Source: Bacillota bacterium
GTDB lineage: Bacteria > Bacillota > Bacilli > Desulfuribacillales > Desulfuribacillaceae
Assembly (NCBI GenBank): GCA_023388635.1
Contig: JAEWFW010000013.1
Coordinates: 1-33,388, forward strand
Direction of reading: 5' to 3'
Length of the DNA: 33,388 nt
Below the pieces are notes generated by a model, which worked only from the letters and a program-made list of their open reading frames with translations, was not told the origin of the DNA and made no database searches. Positions 1 to 8,765 of the stretch are shown piece after piece. Within the stretch, counting starts at the first letter, position 1, and the number at the start of each line of letters is the position of its first letter. The position numbers and the translations under genes are program-made.

Positions 1-55
1 TCTACTGAAAGTGGCAGGCATCCGCATCGCTACTTTTCTACAAAAACAGATGAGC
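1..55. other. Unassigned left edge
   Basis: These bases precede a hairpin terminator. They may be the 3' end or trailer of a plus-strand gene that starts outside the window; one forward frame has a TGA at 6-8. There is too little sequence to identify a product. Confidence 0.3.
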
Positions 56-101
56 AAAAAAGTTGGACGAAAAACAGTATGTTTTTCTGCCCAACTTTTT
101 T
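56..101. terminator. Bidirectional hairpin terminator
   Basis: The arm AAAAAAGTTGG (56-66) pairs with CCAACTTTTTT (91-101), and the inner arms GAAAAAC (69-75) and GTTTTTC (81-87) also pair around a 5-base loop. The A-tract on one side and T-tract on the other make it a terminator in both directions. It ends the minus-strand lysR-type gene and probably an upstream plus-strand gene. Confidence 0.85.
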
Positions 102-1023
102 ATTTTAGGGACTTATTGGACAGCCCCTCTGCTTGTAAGCGATTCCGAATAAATCGGGAAAACTTGGTGATCGACAGTACTTGATGTTCTTTTTTGGCGG
201 CGAAATAAAATTCTCGTTCAATGTTCAAACCATCCACAGGGATCGAACACACACGTTGGAGTTTGATGGCTCTTTCGGCAGCAAACTTAGAGACAAAGGA
301 TACTCCCAGGCCATTTTCTACGGCGGCAATGACGGCATCTGTGCTTCCGAATTCATCTAGAATATTAGACTGCTTGAATTGGATACCGAGTTTTTGGAAT
401 TCACTTTCCAATATTTTTCGCGTTCCCGATTGTTTTTCACGTAAAATTAACGTCGCATCTTGTAGTTCGTCTATGCTGACAGACGGCCGGTTGGTCCATG
501 GGTGTGAGGCAGGGATGATCATTTGCAGTTGGTCATGGGCAATCGGGAAAATTTCGAACTCTGAATGATCGGCAGGATACGATCCGATGATTGCCACATC
601 AACCTTATCGTCGACCAGCCATTGAATGACAGTTTCTGTACCGGCAACATGAACCTGGGTTTGAATGTTGGGATAATTATTGCGAAACGCCTTAATCATC
701 GGTGAAATAAAAAATTGTGAAGGTATAGTACTTGCGCCGATGCGGATACTTCCGTTGAGCGAAACTTGCATATGCTCTAGTGTTGTATGGGTTGTTTTCC
801 ACAAAGCGATAATTTTCTTCCCTTGCTCGTAGAGATAGTTTCCGGCATGGGTAATGACGAGTTCCTCGCCTCGGCGCTCGAGCAGAAGACAATTAAGGTT
901 TTTTTCTAAAGCATGAATACGCTGGCTAATGGCGGGCTGTGACACGGAAAGACGTTGGGCAGTTTGTGAAAAGCTCTTCGTCTCCACGAGATCGACAAAT
1001 GCTTCAATTTGGCTATAGTTCAT
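100..1023 (-). CDS. LysR-family transcriptional regulator
   Basis: This 307-residue protein has the standard LysR layout: a winged helix-turn-helix at about residues 1-60 (AFVDLVETKSFSQTAQRL, then SVSQPAISQRI) and a periplasmic-binding-protein-like effector domain at about 90-295. The effector domain opens with GASTIPSQF, a phrase seen in CysL/YwfK-like LysR proteins and, as I recall, in regulators associated with selenium metabolism. The ATG at 1023 is preferred over the in-frame GTG at 1032 because a GGAG site lies 8 bases upstream of it. It is transcribed divergently from tex and ends in the hairpin at 56-101. The effector is unknown. A link to selenium use would fit the selenoprotein at 25 kb, but that gene is far away, so the link is only a suggestion. 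Confidence 0.9.
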   Translation of the reverse strand: MNYSQIEAFVDLVETKSFSQTAQRLSVSQPAISQRIHALEKNLNCLLLERRGEELVITHAGNYLYEQGKKIIALWKTTHTTLEHMQVSLNGSIRIGASTIPSQFFISPMIKAFRNNYPNIQTQVHVAGTETVIQWLVDDKVDVAIIGSYPADHSEFEIFPIAHDQLQMIIPASHPWTNRPSVSIDELQDATLILREKQSGTRKILESEFQKLGIQFKQSNILDEFGSTDAVIAAVENGLGVSFVSKFAAERAIKLQRVCSIPVDGLNIEREFYFAAKKEHQVLSITKFSRFIRNRLQAEGLSNKSLK

Positions 1024-1189
1024 GATTATCACTCCGATTTGTATATATTATATTGATTATAACGTATTCTTAGCTCATATGTATAGTTTTCTAATGATTC
1101 TAGATTGTTAAAAATACTGAGGATGCATTTTTGCGAAGTTTTGTGATATGCTTACGTATGTATTTATAATGCCAGGGGGGAACACCGAT

Positions 1190-3388
1190 ATGAAAGAACT
1201 CGATTTCAGTCAACAATTATCGCAAGAGTTGCATTGGAAAAAAGAGCTTACAGAGCGGGCAATTGCATTGCTCGATGAAGGGAATACCATCCCATTTATC
1301 GCTAGATATCGTAAAGAAATGACAGGATCCATGGATGAAGAGATGCTGCGCACATTGCAGGAGCGTTTAGAATATTTGCGTTCATTACATAAGAGAAAGA
1401 CAGAAATTCTAGCTGTGATTGCCGAACAGGGGAAATTGACAGAGGCATTGTCGGCGGCAATCAATCAGGCGACAAAGTTGCAGGAGTTGGAAGATCTTTA
1501 TTTGCCGTTTCGACCGAAACGCAAGACACGCGCCAGTGCTGCCAAGGAAAAAGGACTGGAGCCGTTTGCCGATTGGATCGCATCGCAGCCTGCCCAGGGC
1601 GACGTAAACGAAGTAGCGATGCAATATCTCAATGAGCAGCTAGAGGTAAACACTGTCGAGCAAGCGATCCAAGGTGCCATGGATATTATTGCCGAACAAA
1701 TCGCTGAGACGGCGGCTATTCGCCAGTGTGTTCGTGAATATTTTCAGAATCATGCCAAATTAAAAACGACGGCTGTCAACGATCAGGCGGATGATGTGTA
1801 TCAGATGTATTTCGATTATGAAGAGCCGATTGCCAAAATCCCATCGCACCGAGTGCTTGCGATTAACAGAGGGGAACAAGAAAAGCAATTGCGTGTCAGC
1901 TTGCATGTCGAAGCGGAACCGCTTATCGAGCGGATCCAGCATCTGTGGGGAATGCGTATGGACAGCGTAGTCAGCGAAATAGTAGCACAGACATTCGCGG
2001 ACAGCTATAAGCGCTTGATTGAACCGTCGATTGAACGTGAAGTTCGCAAAGAAAAAACTGAGTTTGCCGAAGAGAAAGCGATTGAAATCTTTAAAGCAAA
2101 TTTGAAAAGTCTGTTGCTAATAGCACCGGTAAAAGACAAAGTCGTCATGGGGGTTGATCCGGCATATCGGACAGGCTGTAAAATAGCGGTCGTCGATTCG
2201 ACAGGCAAATTACTCAAGGTGGATGTGACGTTCCCAATTCCTTTAAATAAGAATTCGGAAAGGGATATTGTTAACATAGAAAAAGCAAAAAAGACTTTCT
2301 ATACATATATCAAGCAATTTCAGGTGGATATTATTACGATCGGAAACGGCACTGCGTCCAGAGAGACAGAGCAATTTGTCGCAGATTTGATCCGTGATGG
2401 GAAAGAAAACAAGCAGATTGATCGAGAGGTTGCGTATATTATTGTCGATGAAGCGGGAGCGAGTGTCTATTCGGCGTCGCCAGTAGCGAAGAAAGAGTTC
2501 CCGGATCTAGACGTGGCAGAGCGCAGCGCAGCGTCGATTGCCAGACGCTTGCAAGACCCGTTGGCGGAATTGGTAAAAATTGATCCGAAGTCGATCGGCG
2601 TCGGGCAGTATCAGCATGATGTCGGTCAGAAACGCTTAGCTGAGAGTTTACAGTTTATCGTTGAGACAGTTGTTAATGCTGTCGGTGTCGATATCAATAC
2701 CGCTTCCGTATCGTTGTTGCGCTATATATCGGGAATCAACGAGACGATCGCCAACAATATTGTAGCCTATCGAGAAGAAAATGGCGTGTTTCGTGACCGC
2801 AAGCAAATCAAGAAAGTACCGCGACTGGGAGATAAGGCGTATGAACAATGCGCTGGTTTTTTGCGAATTCGTGATGGGAAAGATCCTTTAGACAGCACGC
2901 CGATTCATCCCGAATCGTATATTGCGGCATTGCAATTGCTGCAATATTTGGGTTTTGATGCCGATAGTATTCGCGGTGAACAGCAAGACAAGAAGCAACT
3001 GGACGAACGATTGCGCGCCATATCGGCGGCGGAAGTGGCAAAGCAACTGGGAATCGGTGTGCCGACATTATCGGATATTATCGAGGCATTGTTAAAGCCG
3101 GGCAGGGATCCGCGCGATGAGTTGCAAAAGCCGCTGCTTCGTTCCGATGTTTTGACAATGGAAGATTTACAAACCGGCACGGAATTGCAAGGGACAGTGC
3201 GGAATGTCGTCGATTTTGGTGCGTTTGTCGATATCGGGCTGAAAAATGACGGGCTTGTGCACATATCACAATTAAGCAATCAATATGTAAAACATCCTTT
3301 AGAGATCGTACAAGTAGGACAAATTGTGCAAGTAAAGGTAATTGATATCGATCATAAACGTCAGCGCATTGCTTTGAGTATGAAATAA
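1190..3388 (+). CDS. tex: Tex-family S1 RNA-binding protein (transcription accessory protein)
   Basis: Tex is a conserved nucleic-acid-binding protein thought to act on transcription. The 732-residue product is of normal family length. It shows the N-terminal Tex helical region (residues about 1-300), a YqgF/RNase H-like fold beginning at VVMGVDPAYRTG, a helix-hairpin-helix segment (SLLRYISGINETIANNIVAY), and a C-terminal S1 domain (GTVRNVVDFGAFVDIG to the end). An upstream in-frame ATG at 1148 exists. The ATG at 1190 is chosen because AGGGGGG (1174-1180) sits 9 bases before it and the family normally begins near here. It appears monocistronic or co-transcribed with the amidohydrolase 54 bases downstream. 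Confidence 0.95.
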   Translation: MKELDFSQQLSQELHWKKELTERAIALLDEGNTIPFIARYRKEMTGSMDEEMLRTLQERLEYLRSLHKRKTEILAVIAEQGKLTEALSAAINQATKLQELEDLYLPFRPKRKTRASAAKEKGLEPFADWIASQPAQGDVNEVAMQYLNEQLEVNTVEQAIQGAMDIIAEQIAETAAIRQCVREYFQNHAKLKTTAVNDQADDVYQMYFDYEEPIAKIPSHRVLAINRGEQEKQLRVSLHVEAEPLIERIQHLWGMRMDSVVSEIVAQTFADSYKRLIEPSIEREVRKEKTEFAEEKAIEIFKANLKSLLLIAPVKDKVVMGVDPAYRTGCKIAVVDSTGKLLKVDVTFPIPLNKNSERDIVNIEKAKKTFYTYIKQFQVDIITIGNGTASRETEQFVADLIRDGKENKQIDREVAYIIVDEAGASVYSASPVAKKEFPDLDVAERSAASIARRLQDPLAELVKIDPKSIGVGQYQHDVGQKRLAESLQFIVETVVNAVGVDINTASVSLLRYISGINETIANNIVAYREENGVFRDRKQIKKVPRLGDKAYEQCAGFLRIRDGKDPLDSTPIHPESYIAALQLLQYLGFDADSIRGEQQDKKQLDERLRAISAAEVAKQLGIGVPTLSDIIEALLKPGRDPRDELQKPLLRSDVLTMEDLQTGTELQGTVRNVVDFGAFVDIGLKNDGLVHISQLSNQYVKHPLEIVQVGQIVQVKVIDIDHKRQRIALSMK

Positions 3389-3442
3389 GCATGCAATATA
3401 TAGATATGGCTAAAAGCGTATTCAACAGAAGGAGAATGGGAA

Positions 3443-4603
3443 ATGAAAGCGATTGTAAATGGTACGGTACTAACTGTATCTGGTGAAACTATAGAAAATG
3501 GAGTCGTCATCATCGAAAACGGAAAGATTGCCGCGGTGGGGAATGCAGGTATCGATATTCCCGAAGGGACGGAGATTTTCGATGCGACAGGTAAATACGT
3601 CACGCCTGGGCTGATTGAGGTTCACGGTCATATCGGTATCTGTGAGGAAGGCATCGGATGGGAAGGGGATGATGTCAACGAAATGACGGAGGCATCAACA
3701 CCGTATGTGCGAGCACTTGATGCGATCAACCCATTCGAGCAGGGCTTTGCCGATGCTCGCAAAGGGGGAATCACCACTGTCCATACGATGCCCGGAAGCG
3801 CCAATGTGATCGGCGGCGAAACGATCGCCATTAAAACAGTGGGAACAATTATTGAAGATATGGTCGTATTGGCATCGGCAGGGCTGAAAGTTGCTTTCGG
3901 TGAGAATCCGAAACGTGTATATGGCGAGAAAAAGCAGCTTCCTTCGACACGGATGGGTACAGCGGCCGTTCTGCGACGCGAGCTGCTCAAGGGGCAGATG
4001 TACTTAAAGAAATGCCGGTTGGCAAAGGATGATCCGGAGAAAATGCCGGAAAAGGATTTGGGGATGGAAACGATCGTCAAAGTGCTTGAAAAGCAAATTC
4101 CCTTGCGAGCGCATGCCCACCGTGCCGATGATATCGTGACGGCAATCCGCATCGCCGATGAGTTTGATGTGGATATTACGATTGAGCATTGCACGGAAGG
4201 ACATAAAATCGTCGATTTTCTCCGTGACAAAAACATTTCCGTTTCTGTAGGACCTGCGTTATCAGGACGCTCCAAAATTGAGTTACAGGAGATGGGATTT
4301 GTAACTGCCGCTATCTTAGCGGATGCAGGGTTAAATGTGTCGATTCTCACAGATCATCCGGTCGTTCCCATTCAGTATCTGCCGATATGTGCCGCATTGG
4401 CTCATAAGGAAGGATTATCGGAGACGGATGCTCTGAAAGCAATCACCATTAATCCAGCCAAGCATATCGGCATCAGTCATCGGGTCGGATCGATTGAGGA
4501 AGGCAAGGATGCCGATGTGGTTATTTGGTCGGCGCATCCGTTTGATTACAAAGCCAATGTCGAATACACATTTATCGACGGCAATATTGTCTATAAAAGG
4601 TAA
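3443..4603 (+). CDS. Amidohydrolase (imidazolonepropionase/prolidase-like)
   Basis: This is a 386-residue metal-dependent hydrolase of the amidohydrolase superfamily, with no signal peptide, so cytoplasmic. The metal-binding H-x-H is at H61/H63 (EVHGHIG). Further likely ligands are H224/H226 (RAHAHRADD) and H249 (IEHCTEG), with the conserved catalytic Asp at D304 (LTDHPVVP). The N- and C-terminal beta-sandwich strands typical of the family are present (GTVLTVSGETIENG at the start; EEGKDADVVIW near the end). The Shine-Dalgarno AAGGAG ends 8 bases before the ATG. The substrate cannot be read from the sequence; the neighbour tex gives no metabolic hint. Confidence 0.88.
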   Translation: MKAIVNGTVLTVSGETIENGVVIIENGKIAAVGNAGIDIPEGTEIFDATGKYVTPGLIEVHGHIGICEEGIGWEGDDVNEMTEASTPYVRALDAINPFEQGFADARKGGITTVHTMPGSANVIGGETIAIKTVGTIIEDMVVLASAGLKVAFGENPKRVYGEKKQLPSTRMGTAAVLRRELLKGQMYLKKCRLAKDDPEKMPEKDLGMETIVKVLEKQIPLRAHAHRADDIVTAIRIADEFDVDITIEHCTEGHKIVDFLRDKNISVSVGPALSGRSKIELQEMGFVTAAILADAGLNVSILTDHPVVPIQYLPICAALAHKEGLSETDALKAITINPAKHIGISHRVGSIEEGKDADVVIWSAHPFDYKANVEYTFIDGNIVYKR

Positions 4604-4652
4604 GGCGGACATGCAACGGTCAGATCACGTGATGCATGTTCGCAGAAGTGTG

Positions 4653-4680
4653 TTTGGGTATTTATTCCCAAAATTTGTTT
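4653..4680 (+). terminator. Weak hairpin after amidohydrolase
   Basis: TTTGGG (4653-4658) pairs with CCCAAA (4667-4672) around an 8-base AT loop and is followed by ATTTGTTT. The stem is short, so termination efficiency is uncertain. An A-tract at about 4680-4688 gives a U-run on the opposite strand for the convergent Xre gene. Confidence 0.45.
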
Positions 4681-4696
4681 AAAAAAAAGCGATAAT

Positions 4697-5047
4697 CTAT
4701 TCCTCGTTAGACATAGATTGCCGTTTGTATTGTAAAAACTCCATAAATAATTGTATATCTCGTTTGTCCTGGTCGGTCATGGCGCGCAGCGTATGTTGCA
4801 AAGTAGTTTCTGTTTCCGCTGTCCTCGTTATTCCCGGAGTTTGTTGAGATTTGCCTGTTAGGAGCCAATCGGTAGAAACGTTGAAGAAATTTGCCAGAAT
4901 TACAATAGAGTCAGAGGCAGGTTTAAAGCGGTTTTTCTCGTAATTGCTTAAATTACCGCGGCTGATATTTGTTTTTTCAGCGAGTTCCTCTTGTGTTATT
5001 TGCTTGATCGTTCTTAAATATTTAATTCTTTCACCAATGGTCTTCAT
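4697..5047 (-). CDS. Xre-family helix-turn-helix regulator
   Basis: This 116-residue protein carries an N-terminal Xre/Cro-type helix-turn-helix (GERIKYLRTIKQITQEELAEKT, NISRGNLSNYEKNRFKP; about residues 4-62), ending in the frequent phrase FFNVSTDWLLTG. The C-terminal 50 residues are charged and probably helical (DQDKRDIQLFMEFLQYKRQS), perhaps for dimerisation. The frame extends upstream to 5155, but the ATG at 5047 is preferred: AAGGAG lies about 12 bases upstream and the helix-turn-helix begins at once. It is divergent from the 64-residue gene at 5273. The pair looks like a small switch or a domesticated phage repressor module. Confidence 0.85.
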   Translation of the reverse strand: MKTIGERIKYLRTIKQITQEELAEKTNISRGNLSNYEKNRFKPASDSIVILANFFNVSTDWLLTGKSQQTPGITRTAETETTLQHTLRAMTDQDKRDIQLFMEFLQYKRQSMSNEE

Positions 5048-5272
5048 ATGCCTAGTGTTCTCCTTTTGCTTGAAAATATCATAACGTAGAAACTTGTCAC
5101 AGCGGGTCACTGCCACACATTGTATCTTCGTTTGACAGCGCTTGAAATCAAGCATATAATGTAAATTGCAGAATAAATTACCACTTTCATAATAGCATAT
5201 TTTGCATTACTTTATATATTATCAAAAGCGATGGTAGATGTATCTGCACTATTTAGAACAGGAGACAAATTT

Positions 5273-5467
5273 ATGGCAAAACAAAGATTGACGTTATTTG
5301 GAATTGAAGTCAAAAAGAAACTCTTGGATATGAACGTAACGCAAGCGGAGTTTTGTAGAAAACACGGGATTCCTAATAATCGTTTTTCAGAAATTTTAAC
5401 CGGCTCTAGGCAGAATTTTAAATACAGAGAGCAAATTAAAGAGATATTAGATATTAAGGGGCAGTAA
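5273..5467 (+). CDS. Small Xre/phage-type helix-turn-helix protein
   Basis: This 64-residue product consists of almost nothing but a helix-turn-helix: FGIEVKKKLLDMNVTQAEFC followed by RKHGIPNNRFSEILTGSRQ and a short basic helix. Such mini-regulators occur as phage Cro-like proteins and stand-alone Xre proteins. The frame is open from 5231, but AGGAG (5260-5264), 8 bases before the ATG at 5273, decides the start. It faces away from the Xre gene at 4697-5047, with about 225 bases between them for shared control. It ends in a strong terminator and is a separate unit from the signalling operon. Confidence 0.72.
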   Translation: MAKQRLTLFGIEVKKKLLDMNVTQAEFCRKHGIPNNRFSEILTGSRQNFKYREQIKEILDIKGQ

Positions 5468-5491
5468 ACTAAATATGGATGATACTTATGC

Positions 5492-5525
5492 AATCTGATT
5501 TCCGTTGAGGTAATCAGATTTTTTG
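5492..5525 (+). terminator. Rho-independent terminator
   Basis: AATCTGATT (5492-5500) and AATCAGATT (5512-5520) form a perfect 9-bp stem with an 11-base loop, followed by a T-rich tail TTTTTTG. It terminates the small helix-turn-helix gene. Confidence 0.85.
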
Positions 5526-5788
5526 TTTATTTTGCCATAAAGTTGATGGATATTATCGTATGAAAGTAGTATAGTTATTTTGGAAATATAAGATTTGATA
5601 ATCGTGCATATAATTAACACAAGCCCTAGAATGGGTCATTCGGCGAATAAAGATAAGTAAAAAGATAGGTACAGGAAGATAAGAGATATAAAGAGAGACA
5701 TAGATACATAAAAATATAAAATATATAGAAAAGCTTTTCTAAGTGGTTAAAAGTAGCCAAGATTATGTAAAGGCAGGTAGGGGAGTCG
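5526..5788. other. Purine-rich leader before signalling operon
   Basis: No gene is visible in this AT-rich stretch. A TATAAT at 5609-5614 may be a -10 box, but no good -35 is spaced from it. The last 140 bases of the leader are almost C-free and carry three AAGATA(A/G)G copies at 5650-5657, 5662-5669 and 5676-5683. The Shine-Dalgarno AGGTAGGGGAG (5775-5785) precedes the start at 5789. Confidence 0.5.
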
Positions 5789-7498
5789 ATGGAAAGATAT
5801 ATAGAATGCGCTGAATCGTCTCGTGTATTAGTAGTCGATGATCGACGTGCAACGCGGATCGCAATTCGCAATGTCCTAGAAAAGGAAGGGTATCTGGTAG
5901 TGGAGGCGGAGAACGGAGAAACGGCAATCCGGCAATTTTTGCTGCATAAACCGGATGTCATTTTAATGGATGTTGTCATGCCTGTGATGGATGGATTAGA
6001 AGCTTGCAAGGAAATCAAGAAGTCACCAGAAGGGAAGCAAGCACAGATATTGATGTTCACTGATCGAGAGGATGAGCATTCGGTTGAAAAGGCGTTTCAT
6101 GCGGGCGCTGCTGATTTTATTGCGAAACCTATCAATTGGGAGGAGTTGAAGCATCGAGTCTATCGTTTGTTTCACATGAGAAGAATGGAAGAGGCAATCC
6201 AGAGGCAGCACTATTACGATTCCCTGACGAATCTGCCCAACAGACTTTTGCTGACGGATCGTTTGGCTGTCGCTTTAAATCAAGCGGCGATCAAAAGCTG
6301 GGAAGCGGCGGTCCTCTCTATGAATTTACGGAATTTTTCGTTAATTAACGATGCGTTTGGCTATGATGCAGGAGATATGATTCTGCAAAGCGTAGCGACA
6401 CGTCTGCGTACTGTAGTGGAAAAGGATGCAACGTTGTCACGCATGGGTGAAGATGATTTTGTGATCGTCTTGCCTAGGGTACTTCATGAGGGCAATGCTA
6501 CGAGCCTTGCGGAGAAAATATTACTTTGTATCAAAGAGCCGTTCTTGGTTGCTGATCAGAAGGTGTTTGTTGGCATCAATATCGGGATTTCTCTTTATCC
6601 CAATGACGGAGGCGATGCCCATACGCTTATAAAAAATGCGGAAACGGCAGCGGAACGCTCCGCGAAGCAAAAACATAATACATATTGTTTCTATAATCCG
6701 GAGATGAATTCCCGGGCATTAGAGAGAATCTCCATGGAGAATTTACTGCGCTATGCGATTCAGAAAGGCGAATTTGTCGTATATTATCAACCGCATGTGA
6801 ATTGCAATACAAGGGATGTGCGCGGTGTAGAAGCGCTCGTCCGCTGGAATCATCCGGAGAAAGGCATGATTTCGCCGATGGATTTTATCCCTTTAGCGGA
6901 AGAAACGGGTTTGATTCTTCCTTTGGGAGAATGGGTACTTGAGACGGCATGTACACAAGTAAAGCGTTGGCATGATGCGGGACTTGAAATGGATTTGTCG
7001 GTAAACATCTCAGCATTGCAGTTTCAGCAAGTAAACTTGGTCGAGACGGTATGGAAGATCGTGACGAAAACGGGTCTGGAGCCTCGCTGGTTGACACTGG
7101 AAATTACGGAAAGTGTGGCGATGGGGGATGTATCACACACGATGGAAACGCTGCTGGCTTTGAGGCAAATGGGGATTCGCATTTCGATTGATGATTTCGG
7201 TACGGGGTATTCATCGCTAAACTATTTAAAGCGATTGCCGATTAATGAATTAAAAATTGACCGTTCTTTTGTACGTGACGTCACTGTCGATCATGATGAT
7301 GCGGCGATTGTGCGAATGGTCATTGCTCTGGGGAAGGTTTTACAATTGGAAATTGTGGCGGAAGGCGTTGAAACTTGGGAACAGCTAAATTTCTTGAAGG
7401 AACAACAATGTCAAAAGGTACAGGGATTTCTGTTTGGGAAACCCTTGCCTGCCGAAGAGTTTGAATGCCTTATGCGGGAAGCGCGGAGGTCTGTATGA
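5789..7498 (+). CDS. Response regulator with degenerate GGDEF and EAL domains
   Basis: This 569-residue cytoplasmic c-di-GMP signalling protein has three domains. The receiver (residues about 12-130) has phospho-acceptor D61 (VILMDVVMP). The GGDEF-like domain (about 140-300) has GEDDF at 220-224 in place of GGDEF, so cyclase activity is doubtful. The EAL domain (about 315-565) keeps EALVRW, the TLEITES motif, DDFGTGYSS, KIDRSFV and EGVET, so c-di-GMP phosphodiesterase activity is expected. It is the first gene of an operon, and its TGA overlaps the start of the REC-PP2C gene. Phosphorylation by the hybrid kinase two genes downstream would be a simple way to control c-di-GMP hydrolysis; that is inference. 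Confidence 0.93.
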   Translation: MERYIECAESSRVLVVDDRRATRIAIRNVLEKEGYLVVEAENGETAIRQFLLHKPDVILMDVVMPVMDGLEACKEIKKSPEGKQAQILMFTDREDEHSVEKAFHAGAADFIAKPINWEELKHRVYRLFHMRRMEEAIQRQHYYDSLTNLPNRLLLTDRLAVALNQAAIKSWEAAVLSMNLRNFSLINDAFGYDAGDMILQSVATRLRTVVEKDATLSRMGEDDFVIVLPRVLHEGNATSLAEKILLCIKEPFLVADQKVFVGINIGISLYPNDGGDAHTLIKNAETAAERSAKQKHNTYCFYNPEMNSRALERISMENLLRYAIQKGEFVVYYQPHVNCNTRDVRGVEALVRWNHPEKGMISPMDFIPLAEETGLILPLGEWVLETACTQVKRWHDAGLEMDLSVNISALQFQQVNLVETVWKIVTKTGLEPRWLTLEITESVAMGDVSHTMETLLALRQMGIRISIDDFGTGYSSLNYLKRLPINELKIDRSFVRDVTVDHDDAAIVRMVIALGKVLQLEIVAEGVETWEQLNFLKEQQCQKVQGFLFGKPLPAEEFECLMREARRSV

Positions 7499-8700
7499 TG
7501 GATGAAAGCCAGGCGACAATTTTAGTCGTAGACGATAAAAAGGTGAATCGGATGATTCTCGAAAAACATTTACAAAATGCCGGATTTACGAATATTATTC
7601 AAGCTGATAATGGAGAGCAGGCATTGGAATTGGTCGATCAGTATTTTCCCGATGTGATCCTGCTTGATATTGTCATGCCGCGTTTAGATGGTTTTGAGGT
7701 ATGCAAAATTATTAAACAGCGTGAACGAACGAAGATGATACCGGTTGTAATGGTCACTACACTGGAAGATAAACAGTCAAAGCTGCGTAGCATTGAAGCG
7801 GGAGCAGACGATATTTTGAATAAACCGGTGGATTCGTTAGAGCTGACGGCTAGAGTCCGTTCGCTGATTAACGTCAAACAATATTATGAGCAGATACAAC
7901 ATCTTAACTGGCAGCTTATGGAGAGTATTAAAAATGCCGAACGGATCCAGAGAGCGTTATTGCCGACGAAATTTCCGGAAGTTCCGGGAATAGCTTTTGA
8001 TGCGTATTATCAACCTGCAGAATATGTAGGTGGCGATTATTATAATACATTTTTGTTACCTTCAGGAGATGTGTGTATGTACATCGCCGATGTCACTGGG
8101 CATCAATTCGATGCGGCGATGCTGACTGTCTTTTTGAAGGAAGTGATCTCCAATTATAGTATTCAGGTATCGGAGCGGGAGCAAGCCTTTGTGCCGGCAG
8201 AATGCCTGTCTGTTTTAGAACGGGCATTTAAACGTGAAGGGTTTCCTGACGAGATTTTCATTACGATTGGTGTCGCTGTGTATCATGCGGACAATCATCG
8301 GCTGTCCTATTCTTCGGCAGGCTTTGCCCAGGCGCCGATTGTGTACGGGGGTAAAGAAATACGCAGACTTTTTTGCCCAGGCAGATTGATTATGAGTTTC
8401 AGATTTGCAGGGGACGAGAATGATACTGGTTTGGAAGAACCGTTCCATACCATAGAAACTTACCTGGAAGAAGGGGAAGGAATATTTTTTTATACGGATG
8501 GCTTGACAGAACAATGTGATACACAGGGACAACAGCCGTTTGGCGTTGTACGGATAGAGGAGATTTTAGGTAAAGTGTCTAATAATAATCAGCAGGATGT
8601 TATTGCAGCAGTAGTCGGAGGACTACAGGCGTTTTCCGGTACGGATAAATTTCAAGATGATATTGCAATGTTTACAGTATTCCGCAGTTTTACAAAATAG
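7495..8700 (+). CDS. Response regulator with SpoIIE/RsbU-type PP2C phosphatase
   Basis: The 401-residue product joins a receiver domain (residues about 8-125; acidic DD near the start, phospho-acceptor D58 in VILLDIVMP, Lys in LNKPVD) to a short coiled linker and a PPM/PP2C serine phosphatase domain (about 165-400). The phosphatase metal-binding motifs are intact: GGDYYN, YIADVTGH, FFYTDGLTE and FQDDIAMF. Such proteins dephosphorylate anti-sigma-factor antagonists in partner-switching cascades. No antagonist or anti-sigma gene is adjacent. The start is the ATGATG at 7495/7498 behind GGAGG (7485-7489); the frame opens further up at 7465, inside the previous gene. Translational coupling to the EAL protein is likely. 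Confidence 0.92.
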   Translation: MMDESQATILVVDDKKVNRMILEKHLQNAGFTNIIQADNGEQALELVDQYFPDVILLDIVMPRLDGFEVCKIIKQRERTKMIPVVMVTTLEDKQSKLRSIEAGADDILNKPVDSLELTARVRSLINVKQYYEQIQHLNWQLMESIKNAERIQRALLPTKFPEVPGIAFDAYYQPAEYVGGDYYNTFLLPSGDVCMYIADVTGHQFDAAMLTVFLKEVISNYSIQVSEREQAFVPAECLSVLERAFKREGFPDEIFITIGVAVYHADNHRLSYSSAGFAQAPIVYGGKEIRRLFCPGRLIMSFRFAGDENDTGLEEPFHTIETYLEEGEGIFFYTDGLTEQCDTQGQQPFGVVRIEEILGKVSNNNQQDVIAAVVGGLQAFSGTDKFQDDIAMFTVFRSFTK

Positions 8701-8765
8701 GCAATGGGATCGATAGGGTAAGCGCCTTAATGCAGGATCAATCTTCTGGGAGAGGAAGGCAAGGG

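Noticed and set aside
3628..4350. 240-residue minus-strand open frame
   Set aside because: It lies fully inside the amidohydrolase gene, has a Ser/Pro-rich composition typical of an antisense shadow, and shows no recognisable domain.
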